NCBI RefSeq assembly: GCF_050589625.1
Contig: NZ_JBNGOP010000004.1
Coordinates: forward strand, 211,399 to 275,398
DNA length: 64,000 nucleotides
Direction: 5' to 3'
Origin: Pelagihabitans sp947500445
GTDB lineage: Bacteria; Bacteroidota; Bacteroidia; Flavobacteriales; Flavobacteriaceae
The notes below the pieces were generated by a model. That model was not told the origin of the DNA. It ran no database searches and worked only from the letters and a program-made list of their open reading frames with translations. The position numbers were made by a program, and so were the translations under genes. Shown here piece after piece: positions 52,297 through 62,400 of this stretch (the first letter of the stretch is position 1; each line of letters opens with the position of its first letter).

Positions 52297-52469
52297 AAAA
52301 CAACAGGGACCAGCACGGGGATTTTGTGCTGAAAACCGAGAATAACAGTGCCGCATACGAAAGGTACGGCAATGTCCACGATAGGGAGCAACATCCAATA
52401 GCAACGCCAACCTAAACTAGAACCTTTTGAATCTAAATCGATATCTTTAAGGTTAAAAACGGACCGAAC

Positions 52470-53819
52470 ATGAATACACGAAGAGCGTTTATAAAACAAA
52501 GTGGTTTGGTTTTGGCCGGTACTGCGGCATCGTCATTTTTTTCAATGGAACTGTTGGCACAAATGCGAAGACCGGTCAGTCCCAACGACCATATTCAGGT
52601 GGGAGTTATCGGTTGCAAGGGAATGGGTTTCTCGGATTTGTCTTCCATGTTGAAAATGAACGAGATTACCGTGGTGGCAATTTGTGATGTCGACGAGACC
52701 GTATTAGAAGAACGCCTTTCAGATCTTCAAAAAGCGGGCATTAAGAAAAAACCAAAACAATACAAGGATTACCGTAAGTTATTGGCCGATAAAGACGTGG
52801 ATGTAGTCATTATTGGTTCTCCCGATCATTGGCATTGTCTTATGTTGACCGATGCGCTAAAGGCGGATAAGGATGTGTACTGCGAGAAGCCCATTGCCAA
52901 TTCCATTGAAGAGGCAGATATCATGCTGGCATTGACGAACACGAGCGATCGCATTGTTCAAATTGGACAATGGCAAAGGAGTCAACCACATTTTGTAGAT
53001 GCGATAAATTTTGTACACTCGGGAGCGTTAGGTGAGATCAGACTGGCCAAGGCCTGGGCGTACCAAGGTTGGATGAAGCCCGTGCCGGTACTTCCTAACG
53101 CTCCGGTACCCAAAGGTGTGGATTATGACATGTGGTTGGGACCTGCTCCAAAAGTACCGTTTAATGCCAATCGGTTTCATTTTAATTTTCGATGGTTCTG
53201 GGATTATGCCGGTGGCTTAATGACGGATTGGGGCGTTCATTTGATAGACTATGCGCTCTATGGAATGAAAGCGGCTACACCTTTATCCGTAATGGCCCTA
53301 GGAGGAAAATTTGCCTATCCGGATGATGCCTCGGAAACACCGGACACTTTGCAAACTGTTTTTGAATATAAAGATTTTTCCATCTTATGGGAACATGCCA
53401 CAGGTATTGATGGGGGCAACTATGGGCGAAACCATGGTATCGCATTTATCGGAAACAACGGTACTTTGGTACTGGATAGGAACGGGTGGGAAGTCATTCC
53501 AGAAAAGGAGTTCCTTGGCTGGGGTGAGGAAAGACCCGCAAAGATGGATGCCGTGCCTTTAAAACAGGGAGAAGGAAGCGGCCTCGATCTGCATACCCGA
53601 AATTTTATAGATGCCGTCAAAAGTCGCAATGCAACAATTTTGAACGCTCCTATTCAAGTGGGCTACCAAGCCGCGTTGGTATCGCATATGGGGAATGTTG
53701 CCTATAAAACCGGAAACCGAGTGTATTGGAATGCGGAGGAACATTGTTTCAAGCAAGCGGAAGCCAACGCTTTAATGACCACCACCTATCACAATGGGTG
53801 GAAAATGCCAAAAATGTAA
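52470..53819 (+). CDS. Tat-exported Gfo/Idh/MocA-family oxidoreductase
   Basis: 449 aa. A Tat signal peptide with RRAFIKQSG (twin Arg, then hydrophobic LVLAGTAASSFF) ends near residue 35. A Rossmann NAD(P) domain follows (about 45-165: VGVIGCKGMGFSDLSS, then the CEKPIANSIEEADIM motif with the catalytic-type EKP). The C-terminal alpha/beta domain has GGLMTDWGVHLIDYALYG. Exported Gfo/Idh proteins are typical of Bacteroidota and often act on sugars or glycans in the periplasm. The substrate is unknown; no other carbohydrate gene is adjacent. Confidence 0.92.
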   Translation: MNTRRAFIKQSGLVLAGTAASSFFSMELLAQMRRPVSPNDHIQVGVIGCKGMGFSDLSSMLKMNEITVVAICDVDETVLEERLSDLQKAGIKKKPKQYKDYRKLLADKDVDVVIIGSPDHWHCLMLTDALKADKDVYCEKPIANSIEEADIMLALTNTSDRIVQIGQWQRSQPHFVDAINFVHSGALGEIRLAKAWAYQGWMKPVPVLPNAPVPKGVDYDMWLGPAPKVPFNANRFHFNFRWFWDYAGGLMTDWGVHLIDYALYGMKAATPLSVMALGGKFAYPDDASETPDTLQTVFEYKDFSILWEHATGIDGGNYGRNHGIAFIGNNGTLVLDRNGWEVIPEKEFLGWGEERPAKMDAVPLKQGEGSGLDLHTRNFIDAVKSRNATILNAPIQVGYQAALVSHMGNVAYKTGNRVYWNAEEHCFKQAEANALMTTTYHNGWKMPKM

Positions 53820-53852
53820 TTGCTGTCACCCGAAAGTAAGGTAGGGTTATCG

Positions 53853-54461
53853 CTAAGGGTCACTTTTACGATATAACGTATTCAGTGCTTTACCAGCTTT
53901 GATCAAGGGCAGTATTTTTTTCAAACGCATTTCCTTGGTCGTCTCACGCTTTGCCGAGCGAATGTATTCGGAATAGTCTCTTTGCTGAAACGGGGAAAGC
54001 GTATCAAATGCTTTTTTAATGTCGGCCGATTTGGAGAAAACAGCGGCCAATTCCTGCGGAACGACTACTTTTGGCGCTGTCTTTTTCTTTGGGATCAGCT
54101 TAACGCCCTTTTTTTCGTTTTCAATGGCTTCCGTAACGTAGGCCAATACCGCCATGGTATCTATTGCGTTCGGCTCGTGAAACTTCCAAATACGCATGGC
54201 CTGGGTCTTTCCTTCCTGGGCATTGGAGAGCACTTGTTTTTTATCGCTTAAAAAAGCACCATTAAAGAACCAGATACAAAAATGCTTTTTAAACCGGCAA
54301 ATGGACAACACATTTTTACCGTTGTAGGTATACGTAGGATACAACCACTTATAGGTTTCACTGAGCTCGGTCTTAAGAACGACTTCCCGTAATTGTTGGA
54401 TACCCGCTTTAAACGGATGTTCCTCTTCAAAATACGCCGCTACCTTTTCAGAAATTTCCAT
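53853..54461 (-). CDS. YdeI/DUF1801-family protein
   Basis: 202 aa. An N-terminal DUF1801-like domain (about 1-125) includes YKWLYPTYTYNGKNVLSICRFKKHFCIWFF (given here as its characteristic run, split by the domain) and the later IWKFHEPNAIDTMAVLAYV. The C-terminal YdeI/OmpD-associated segment (about 135-200) contains VPQELAAVF and YSEYIRSAKRETTKEMRLKKIL. Such proteins are soluble and of unknown function. Convergent with the Gfo/Idh gene; the spacer is 33 bp. Confidence 0.88.
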   Translation of the reverse strand: MEISEKVAAYFEEEHPFKAGIQQLREVVLKTELSETYKWLYPTYTYNGKNVLSICRFKKHFCIWFFNGAFLSDKKQVLSNAQEGKTQAMRIWKFHEPNAIDTMAVLAYVTEAIENEKKGVKLIPKKKTAPKVVVPQELAAVFSKSADIKKAFDTLSPFQQRDYSEYIRSAKRETTKEMRLKKILPLIKAGKALNTLYRKSDP

Positions 54462-54507
54462 GGTAATGCATCAGCCTGATAAAAATACCAAAAAAAAAGT
54501 TTTGCCC

Positions 54508-55740
54508 CTATGCTTGTTTTTGGGTCGCCGTCAGCTCACAAATTTTAACGATAACCTCCACCGCTTTTTGCATACTTTCTACGGGTACATATTCATATTT
54601 CCCGTGAAAATTATGTCCCCCCGCAAAAATATTGGGACAGGGCAGTCCCATAAAGCTGAGCTGCGAGCCGTCCGTTCCCCCTCTAATGGGTTTGATAATG
54701 GGGGTAATGCCCAAGGCTTCCATGGCCTGTTTTGCGGTTTCAACGATATGAAATACCGGAGCGATCTTTTCCCGCATGTTTTTATATTGATCGGTAATGG
54801 TTATCGCAATACAATCGTTGTAAAGCGAGTTCAATTTTACGGTAACATCAAGGAGCAGCTGTTTTCTTTTTTCAAACTGCTCCAGATCATGATCGCGGAT
54901 GATCAATTCGAACGTGGCCTCCTCAATACTTCCCTGCATGCTGTGAATATGAAAAAAACCTTCCCTTCCAGCGGTGTTCTGAGGGGTTTCCTCAATGGGC
55001 AAGATCCACATGAACTCGTTCGCGATGCTTATAGCGTTTACCATTTTTCCTTTGGCATAACCCGGGTGAACGCTTTTTCCCCGAATACTGACTTTGGCCG
55101 AAGCGGCATTGAAATTTTCATATTCCAGTTCCCCTATCTGGCTCCCGTCCATGGTGTAGGCCCAATCGGCTCCGAACTTGGTTACATCAAAAAGATGCGC
55201 ACCCCTGCCGATCTCCTCGTCAGGAGTAAAACCGACCCTGATGGTTCCGTGGGGAATCTCCGGATGTTGGATGAGGTACTCCATGGCACATATAATTTCG
55301 GTAATGCCCGCCTTGTCATCGGCTCCCAATAAAGTGGTGCCATCGGTAACGATAAGGGTCTGCCCGGTATACAATAAAAGGTCCTCAAAGTAGTCCGGGG
55401 AAAGCACGATATTTTTGTCTTTGTGCAGTAGGATGTCCTTGCCGTCATAGTTCTCAATGATGTTGGGACGTACATTGGTGCTTGAAAAATCGGGTGAGGT
55501 ATCGTAATGTGAGATAAAACCGATTACCGGAACCTCCTTTTCGATGTTACTGGGCAAGGTGGCCATAATGTATCCATTATCGTCAATGGTCACCGCTTCC
55601 ATTCCGATATGGGTGAGTTCGTCGACCAACAGATCGGCAAGTACCCACTGTTTTTCCGTACTGGGAGTAGTGGTCGAATTTGGATCGCTCTGTGTATCTA
55701 TGGTAACATAGGAAAGAAATCGGTCGATAAGTTTTTGCAT
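54508..55740 (-). CDS. pepT: Peptidase T (tripeptide aminopeptidase)
   Basis: 410 aa, an M20B cytosolic di-zinc tripeptidase. Metal and catalytic motifs: FISHYDTSPDF (ligand His and catalytic Asp), LGADDKAGITEIICAMEYL (bridging Asp), FTPDEEIGRGAH (catalytic Glu-Glu pair), and the terminal GGHNFHGKYEYVPV with the last His ligand. The dimerisation lobe lies between (about 210-320). Start codon as given; a normal-length PepT. Confidence 0.96.
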   Translation of the reverse strand: MQKLIDRFLSYVTIDTQSDPNSTTTPSTEKQWVLADLLVDELTHIGMEAVTIDDNGYIMATLPSNIEKEVPVIGFISHYDTSPDFSSTNVRPNIIENYDGKDILLHKDKNIVLSPDYFEDLLLYTGQTLIVTDGTTLLGADDKAGITEIICAMEYLIQHPEIPHGTIRVGFTPDEEIGRGAHLFDVTKFGADWAYTMDGSQIGELEYENFNAASAKVSIRGKSVHPGYAKGKMVNAISIANEFMWILPIEETPQNTAGREGFFHIHSMQGSIEEATFELIIRDHDLEQFEKRKQLLLDVTVKLNSLYNDCIAITITDQYKNMREKIAPVFHIVETAKQAMEALGITPIIKPIRGGTDGSQLSFMGLPCPNIFAGGHNFHGKYEYVPVESMQKAVEVIVKICELTATQKQA

Positions 55741-56093
55741 GTGTTCAAGTTAAAACAATGTTACTATTTTCAAAAATACAGTTCCATCTTTAATTAGGGC
55801 AAAAGGGTTATCAAAAAAGCAACTGGCACCAATATAAATACTACTAATGAAAAGGATAGCGTTTTGAATTCGTACGCGACTTGACCTAATTAAAGACTAC
55901 CAACGGTTGTAAATAACTTATGGACAAAACTTTTTTTAAGGGTCCGAAGGTGAAATCACTCTATTTTAAAACAACTTTCCAATATTGAAGATTTTTATGA
56001 ATATGTTGTTAAGAAAAAGATTATATTCATCGAATGGACGGCCAAATTAACATGAAACGGTACAATCCATGAGACAACTTAAAATAGAACAAT
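55741..56093. other. Leader of the TonB-dependent receptor gene
   Basis: About 350 bases of AT-rich DNA. I find no convincing TAnnTTTG box, hairpin or small gene. The upstream control of the receptor is not readable here. Confidence 0.4.
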
Positions 56094-59039
56094 ATGAAGA
56101 AAAAAAACATGCTGTTACCTTTGGTAATGGCTTTACTAGCTGTAGCGAATGCCTGGTCTTATGGCGAGAATACGGTGCCAAAACATCTTTCTAATGAGTA
56201 CTCCATCGTTGGGAATATGGCATTTCAAGAAGAGGTGAGTGGCGTTGTGACTGATGAGGATGGTGCGCCCTTGGGTGGAGCATCCGTAGTAGTAAAAGGT
56301 TCGACGGTCGGAACGGTAACCGATTTTGATGGAAATTATAGTATTTCCGCGGCGCAAGGTGACGTATTGGTCATTTCTTATATCGGTTTCGAATCGAAAA
56401 ACGTAACCGTGAGCGGCAGTACCATCAACGTGCAGCTGAGCTCCGGGGTGGCGCTTTCAGAAGTGATTATCGTAGGTTCCCGTAACCCCAGCAGAACGGC
56501 TACCGAAAGTACGGTGCCCGTGGATGTTATCGATGTAAAGGAGCTCAATGCGGTTGCACCGCAGGTGAACTTGAATCAAATTTTGAACTATGTGGCCCCT
56601 TCGTTTACTTCGAACACCCAAACCATATCGGATGGTACGGACCATATCGATCCGGCCTCTTTAAGAGGACTTGGCCCCGATCAGGTGTTGGTGCTGATCA
56701 ATGGTAAAAGAAGGCACACTTCTTCCCTGATCAATGTAAACGGAACCTTTGGTAGAGGGAGTGTGGGAACCGATTTAAACGCCATTCCCGCCTCGGCCAT
56801 ACAGCGTATCGAAGTTTTACGTGATGGTGCCGCGGCACAGTACGGATCTGATGCTATTGCTGGGGTCATCAATATCGTATTGAACAAGAGCGTAAACGAG
56901 CTAACGGCTACGGTAACGACCGGTGCCAACTTCTCCGAAAATGCGAATGGCCAGACCGGCGGGGTCGACGGGGAGTCTACCAACGTGGCCTTGAGCTATG
57001 GACTTTCCTTAGGTGATAAAGGTGGTTACCTGACCATGGCGGGCGATTTTGATGTTCGTAACGATTACAGCAGGATGAAGGAATGGGAAGGAAACGTATT
57101 CAACTTGTACAATGTAGTAGAACGTACCGCCAACGATACCGGATACAATATTGCCAATCTATTGGACGATGATGTTAGCGATGTCATCCAATTTGCGAAC
57201 CAAGCGGGCATCGATTTGGGTGGAGCAACCACTAAAGAAGAGTTGCAGGGCGTTCTTTCCGCGGATGCTACGGATGCCGAATTGGCGGCAAGGGGGCAGC
57301 AAAGAAGTGACTATAACATGCGTGTGGGCCAGTCCGCTTTGCGCGGTGGTCGGTTGTTTGCCAATTTTTCATTGCCTTTGGACGATAACGGAACCGAAGT
57401 GTATTCCTTTGCGGGCATCAGTTCCCGTACGGGAAATTCTGCAGGTTTTTATCGACTGCCAAACCAGAGCAGAACGTTTACCCCCGCATATATCAATGGT
57501 TTTCTTCCGGAAATCAATTCCACCATTTCCGACCGCTCCTTTGCATTGGGTATTAAAGGAAAAGTAGGCGATTGGAATGTTGATTTGAGCAATACCTACG
57601 GAAAAAATTCCTTTTTGTATACCATTGGAAATACCTTTAACGCTTCCTTGCAAAGTGCTTCGCCAACGACATTCGATGCCGGCGGTTTTTCTTTTATGCA
57701 AAACACCGCAAATTTGGATGTAAATCAGTTTTTTGATGATGTTCTCTCTGGATTGAACGTGGCTTTTGGCGCAGAATATCGCTTGGAAAATTATGAGATA
57801 GCCGCTGGTGAAGAGGAGTCGTATTCTCAATATACGGCCGACGGACAGCAAATAACCTTGGCCTCACAACAGGCTTCTCAGGACTTTTTTGGAAATTCCA
57901 GACCAGGCGGTTCCCAGGTGTTCCCAGGTTTTAGTCCCGATAACGAACTTTCCAGGGGGCGCAGTAGTGTTGCCGGGTATGTTGATGTGGAGGCGGACTT
58001 TTCCGAAAAGTTCTTAATGAGTTTGGCCGCGCGTTTTGAAGATTATAGTGATTTTGGTTCTACCATTAACTTTAAGCTATCGTCACGTTATAAGGTGTCC
58101 GATAACTTTAATATAAGGGGAGCCGTAAACACGGGTTTCAGGGCACCGTCCTTGCACCAGATCAACTTTAATTCTACGTCAACGATATTCGACCAGAACG
58201 GAGATCCACAGGAGGTAGGTACCTTTGCAAATGATAGTAGGGCGGCCCAACTGTTGGGAATACCACAATTGAAAGAAGAGGTGTCAAAAAGTGCCAGTTT
58301 AGGGTTCACCACCAAATTGCCCGATGCGAACTTGACGATTACGGTCGATGGCTATTTTGTCAGTATCGATGATCGTGTTGTGTATACGGGACAGTTTAGT
58401 GGTCCCGGAACGGGAACGGAATTGGACAATTTGTTGCGACAGGCGAATGCCACTGCCGCATCCTTCTTTGCAAATGCGATCGATACCGAATCCAAGGGAC
58501 TCGATGTGGTGTTGACGCATAAGATGGATGTGAGCGATAAATGGCGACTACAATCCGATTTGGCCGGTACGTTCTCCAATACCCGACAGGTAGGGGATAT
58601 CAAAGCCTCGGACGTATTGCGAAATGCCGGTTTGGTCGACACCTATTTTCCAGAGGATAGTAGGGTATATTTGGAGGAAGCCGTACCGCGGACCAAAGTC
58701 AATTTATCGAACAGCCTACGTTCGGATGCCTTTACCTTCTTCTTAAGGAATGTCTATTTTGGAGAAGTTACGGAAGCGACCACTAACGTAGACCGCCAAC
58801 AGGTGTTTGGAACCAAGATCGTTACCGATCTTTCTATTGGCTACAAAGCCACCGATGCATTGACACTCACAGTGGGTGCGAACAATTTATTGGACGTATA
58901 TCCGGATAGGGCGGCACAAGAGTTGGCCGATGGTGGCAATAATCGTAGTTCGGGCCGTTTTGATTGGTCGAGAAGGGCCCAGCAATTCGGAATCGGTGGG
59001 CGATTTCTTTTTGCAAGGGTAAGTCTTGCACTGAAGTAG
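56094..59039 (+). CDS. TonB-dependent outer-membrane receptor
   Basis: 981 aa. Signal peptide, then a carboxypeptidase-regulatory-like beta-sandwich (about 48-125: VSGVVTDEDGAPLGGASVVV, with the family's GTVTDFDGNYSI). The plug domain (about 130-270) includes VDVIDVKELNAVAPQVNLNQ and SLRGLGPDQVLVLINGKRRH. A 22-strand barrel ends in LFARVSLALK. The plug's GLGPDQVLVLINGKRRHTS is typical of receptors for small ligands such as siderophores, vitamins or sugars; the ligand is unknown. No SusD gene follows, so I do not call it SusC. A strong terminator follows. Confidence 0.9.
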   Translation: MKKKNMLLPLVMALLAVANAWSYGENTVPKHLSNEYSIVGNMAFQEEVSGVVTDEDGAPLGGASVVVKGSTVGTVTDFDGNYSISAAQGDVLVISYIGFESKNVTVSGSTINVQLSSGVALSEVIIVGSRNPSRTATESTVPVDVIDVKELNAVAPQVNLNQILNYVAPSFTSNTQTISDGTDHIDPASLRGLGPDQVLVLINGKRRHTSSLINVNGTFGRGSVGTDLNAIPASAIQRIEVLRDGAAAQYGSDAIAGVINIVLNKSVNELTATVTTGANFSENANGQTGGVDGESTNVALSYGLSLGDKGGYLTMAGDFDVRNDYSRMKEWEGNVFNLYNVVERTANDTGYNIANLLDDDVSDVIQFANQAGIDLGGATTKEELQGVLSADATDAELAARGQQRSDYNMRVGQSALRGGRLFANFSLPLDDNGTEVYSFAGISSRTGNSAGFYRLPNQSRTFTPAYINGFLPEINSTISDRSFALGIKGKVGDWNVDLSNTYGKNSFLYTIGNTFNASLQSASPTTFDAGGFSFMQNTANLDVNQFFDDVLSGLNVAFGAEYRLENYEIAAGEEESYSQYTADGQQITLASQQASQDFFGNSRPGGSQVFPGFSPDNELSRGRSSVAGYVDVEADFSEKFLMSLAARFEDYSDFGSTINFKLSSRYKVSDNFNIRGAVNTGFRAPSLHQINFNSTSTIFDQNGDPQEVGTFANDSRAAQLLGIPQLKEEVSKSASLGFTTKLPDANLTITVDGYFVSIDDRVVYTGQFSGPGTGTELDNLLRQANATAASFFANAIDTESKGLDVVLTHKMDVSDKWRLQSDLAGTFSNTRQVGDIKASDVLRNAGLVDTYFPEDSRVYLEEAVPRTKVNLSNSLRSDAFTFFLRNVYFGEVTEATTNVDRQQVFGTKIVTDLSIGYKATDALTLTVGANNLLDVYPDRAAQELADGGNNRSSGRFDWSRRAQQFGIGGRFLFARVSLALK

Positions 59040-59065
59040 GTCCAACCAATTTGGCCATGATTTAG

Positions 59066-59106
59066 AAAGTAGGCTTTTCCCATGGGGATTAGCCTACTTT
59101 TTTGGT
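59066..59106 (+). terminator. Rho-independent terminator after the TonB receptor
   Basis: AAAGTAGGCT, a loop of about 13 bases, AGCCTACTTT, followed by six Ts. About 26 bp after the stop. Confidence 0.85.
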
Positions 59107-59468
59107 ATTGGGAGTTCTGAAAAATTAGAAGGAGTCGCCTCCGTACGAACCGTAACGTAAATCCATAATGCTACAGGGGATTGATGATACGTCCTCTGAA
59201 AGCCTTTTGCGGCAATTGGTTAAAAACCAATACAAAACCGTAATAACCTTTAGGGGTAAATGCGATGGTTTAGTTAAAAGATATTTACTGGTATTTTGCT
59301 CTTGGCATGTTTGATAATCCTTTTACTTAATACGTTCCGGTAAGTACTTTAAAAGACTTTTTCGGTTTAGTCGGTACTATGGTTTTAAGAGATGGTTCAT
59401 TTTATTTTTTTATAGCTTCTCATTTTCACTGGGCGATATCTTTGCTAAAAGGACACCATTTTTAACGG
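59107..59468. other. Intergenic stretch without a recognisable gene
   Basis: About 360 bases between the receptor terminator and the HET-C protein. AT-rich, with no open frame of interest and no known RNA. It is the 3' flank of the minus-strand effector gene. Confidence 0.4.
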
Positions 59469-62400
59469 CTACCGTATAGGGTAGGGTACTCGTAATCGTT
59501 GGCCTGGTTTAATAACAGTATTGATCAGATGGTTCATTTTGATCAGGACTTCTGGGGTTGTTCGGCCCTTGACCGCTATTCCAGATAAAGTGTCGCCCGA
59601 TTTAACGGTGTAAAAATTGTTGTTGGGAAGACAAGCCAGTGGTTTTGGAAATTTTTCTTCCCACTTGATCTTTATTTTCATGAGCCGATTCATTTGTTCA
59701 CGACTTTTTTGCATACCGGATTCTAAAAAGTCAGTTAACGCTTTTGCATCCGTTTTTTTACCGCTTTCCTGTTCGATATAGGCTACGACCTGAGCAATTA
59801 CTTTTTGGTTCTCTGCAACATACTTTTCTACATTTTCCAATGTTTCGTCTATCTCTTTAAGGGCGTGCATACTCCGATCGATCATTACACTGGGCGAGCA
59901 GGCCAAACAGACCTTTTCTCTATTTTTTTTGCCCCAGTTTCTCACGATATCGTCTTGCCAGTCCGTGGCTACCGGATGGCGAATGGCTACCCTTAGGAGA
60001 TTGATTACCTCTTTAGGCTGTGCGGCACCTCCCCATACCTGAAACACTTTACCGGCTATTTTCTCCACGGCCTCAATGGCCAAGAGTGCCGAGAGTTCGT
60101 GTAACGGATGCCCGGTGTCGTCTTTCGCTACCTGGGTATGCGAGGGGTTTTTACCGATACGAAAGTTGCCGGCCTCCATGGTAGCGAGTTCCTTGTCCAA
60201 CAAGGTCTGGGCATCGCCAATAATGGACGCTGCCCCTCTAATGGTAAAATAAACGGTATAGTCGAAGATCCGTCCTATAGCGGACGTGACCCAAGAAAAC
60301 CCCTTTCTCAAGTTATCGGGAATATAGTCTTTGGCTTCGGCCGCGGTGTCGCGTAGTGTCAACAAGGCGTTAAAGCCCTTGGTGAACCTTCCGTTCTCCC
60401 CTTGATCTTGATTGTTGTTATTGGCACTGTCCAATTCCCGACATAATGCCTTTATGAGCATATCGGCCTGCGTGCGGTCTCCGGGCATACTTTTTACCCA
60501 AGGGTCTACTTCCGCACCGAACAAGACTTCGTTCATAATGGGCAGTCCGCTCGCGACGGTGTCCACAAGTCCAAAAGTGCCGGTAACTATGGGGATATAT
60601 GCGGCAATCTGATGGTCTCCACCAAGCTCGAACCGGGGATCGTCAATTCCTTTCAACACATGATAACCGCTATTTCGGGTCATCCGTACATACTCCCGGT
60701 TATAATCATATTGGTAGCCGGTTTCATCGACCTGATCTACCCAAGGGTATACCAAGGGTTCTACCGTTTTCATGAGCGTTACCTCGGTATAATTGGTATG
60801 GGCATAAAAGTCTTCCAATGCATGCAATGCTGCGCCCAAGGCCATTTGGCAATCCCTTTTTTGAAAACCGTCTTTTTTGGCCGCCAATAACAATTGGTCC
60901 TTAATGTATTGGTAACCGGTACGATAAGGAACTCCCTCTACTTGAAACGTACGATCGGCCCTGAGATATTTTTTCATTCCATACTTAAGGTCGATTTGGT
61001 GCAATGGGTGTCCGTTATGGATGAAGCCCACAAATTTATCATAGAGTTTGCGGTCGTTTCGGTTGAAACCGTCACCGGTTTTTCCCAGCCCCATGGGATT
61101 GTCCAAATGTTCTTCGGGGCGGTAAACACCTAGGGTGTCAGGATCAATGGTCACATACTCCTCCCTTAGTTTTTTAAGATGCAGGTCGTAGCGTTCCGTC
61201 TGTGGTTTTTCGCCATCCTTGGGGTTTATAAATTCACCGGCCGCCACGATTTCCACCAAACTCGTCAAAAATTCTATCGAAAACTTTACTGGGTTCAACG
61301 CTTCGATGGTGAGCAGAAAACCGGCATCGATTTTTACGGTATGATCTTCTGATAGGGTTCTGTCCATAATACCGCCGGAACCGACCACGGTACCTTTGGT
61401 ATTGTCCGTGCCCAGATTGTCCAGGGCATTGGAGAGCGGCCGTACCGTCATGGGATCGACCAGTTGGGACATATCACGCAACCAGTTGCCAAAGTAGATG
61501 GTGTCTAAAAGTTCTTGATAAAAGTCGTCATCATCCGAAATAAATCCTTTGCTAAATGCATCTTCAAAAAGTGGTAAAATGGCCTTTTCCTCAATATCTC
61601 CGTGTGCATACTGTCCAAACTTTCTTAATTTCCCCGCCTTATAAAACTCCAGATACCCGGTGGCATCATCACCGTTTTGGCGTTCTTGGGCTACATAGGC
61701 TTTAAGGTCGTTGTGCAACGGGCTGTAGTCCCATAGGAACGTTTGTGCGTTCCCGTCGATAACGGCCTCGGCAAATTGCTGTTTTTCCTGTTCCAAGGGG
61801 TTGAGGTCGTACAAATGGTAAGCAAAACTGGCACCTTCGTCGCGCAAGGCATCGGTACGCAAGGTTTCGGCGTATACATTTCGTAAAAGATAATCCAGAT
61901 AATGTCCGAATTCTTCGATCAACGCGGTCATCAGCTCGCCCCGTCTGTCGTTGTCGGTGGCGGCTTCTCGTACAAATTGTTCGGCCACCCATATTTCAGG
62001 TTCGTTTTTCCGGTCGTAATAAAAGGCGGCGCCCCCACCCCCGACGGCGGTTTTTACGACCAATGTCGGGTCCAAACGGGTATGGCCGTTTTTGGCATCG
62101 ACAAACAGCTCGTCATAGGCTTTGGTTGGGATGTCCGTGCCAAAAATTTTCGCCAATATGGCCATAAAATGCACCAAGTTGGTTCCTTGGGCCAACCATT
62201 GCAACTGTTCCCGGGCAAAAGTGCTGGTCAAGGTCACCGTGGTACTATCTTCGGGAATCTCTTCTACAGGTGCGGCCTCCCTTAGCTGTTGTTGAACGGC
62301 CGCTGCCATGGCCAAAGCCACCCCCGCTTTTTTGGCACCTTTATAGTCGTTTACGGTAATCTCTGGAAAGGGTATTTTATGGAGCGCCAAAGTTTGCTGT

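Noticed and set aside
54460..55332. 290-codon plus-strand frame opposite pepT
   Set aside because: It is the antisense shadow of the well-supported peptidase T gene.
56094..59039. SusC-type polysaccharide-utilisation receptor
   Set aside because: No SusD-like gene follows, and the plug motif is that of general TonB receptors; no glycan enzymes are nearby.
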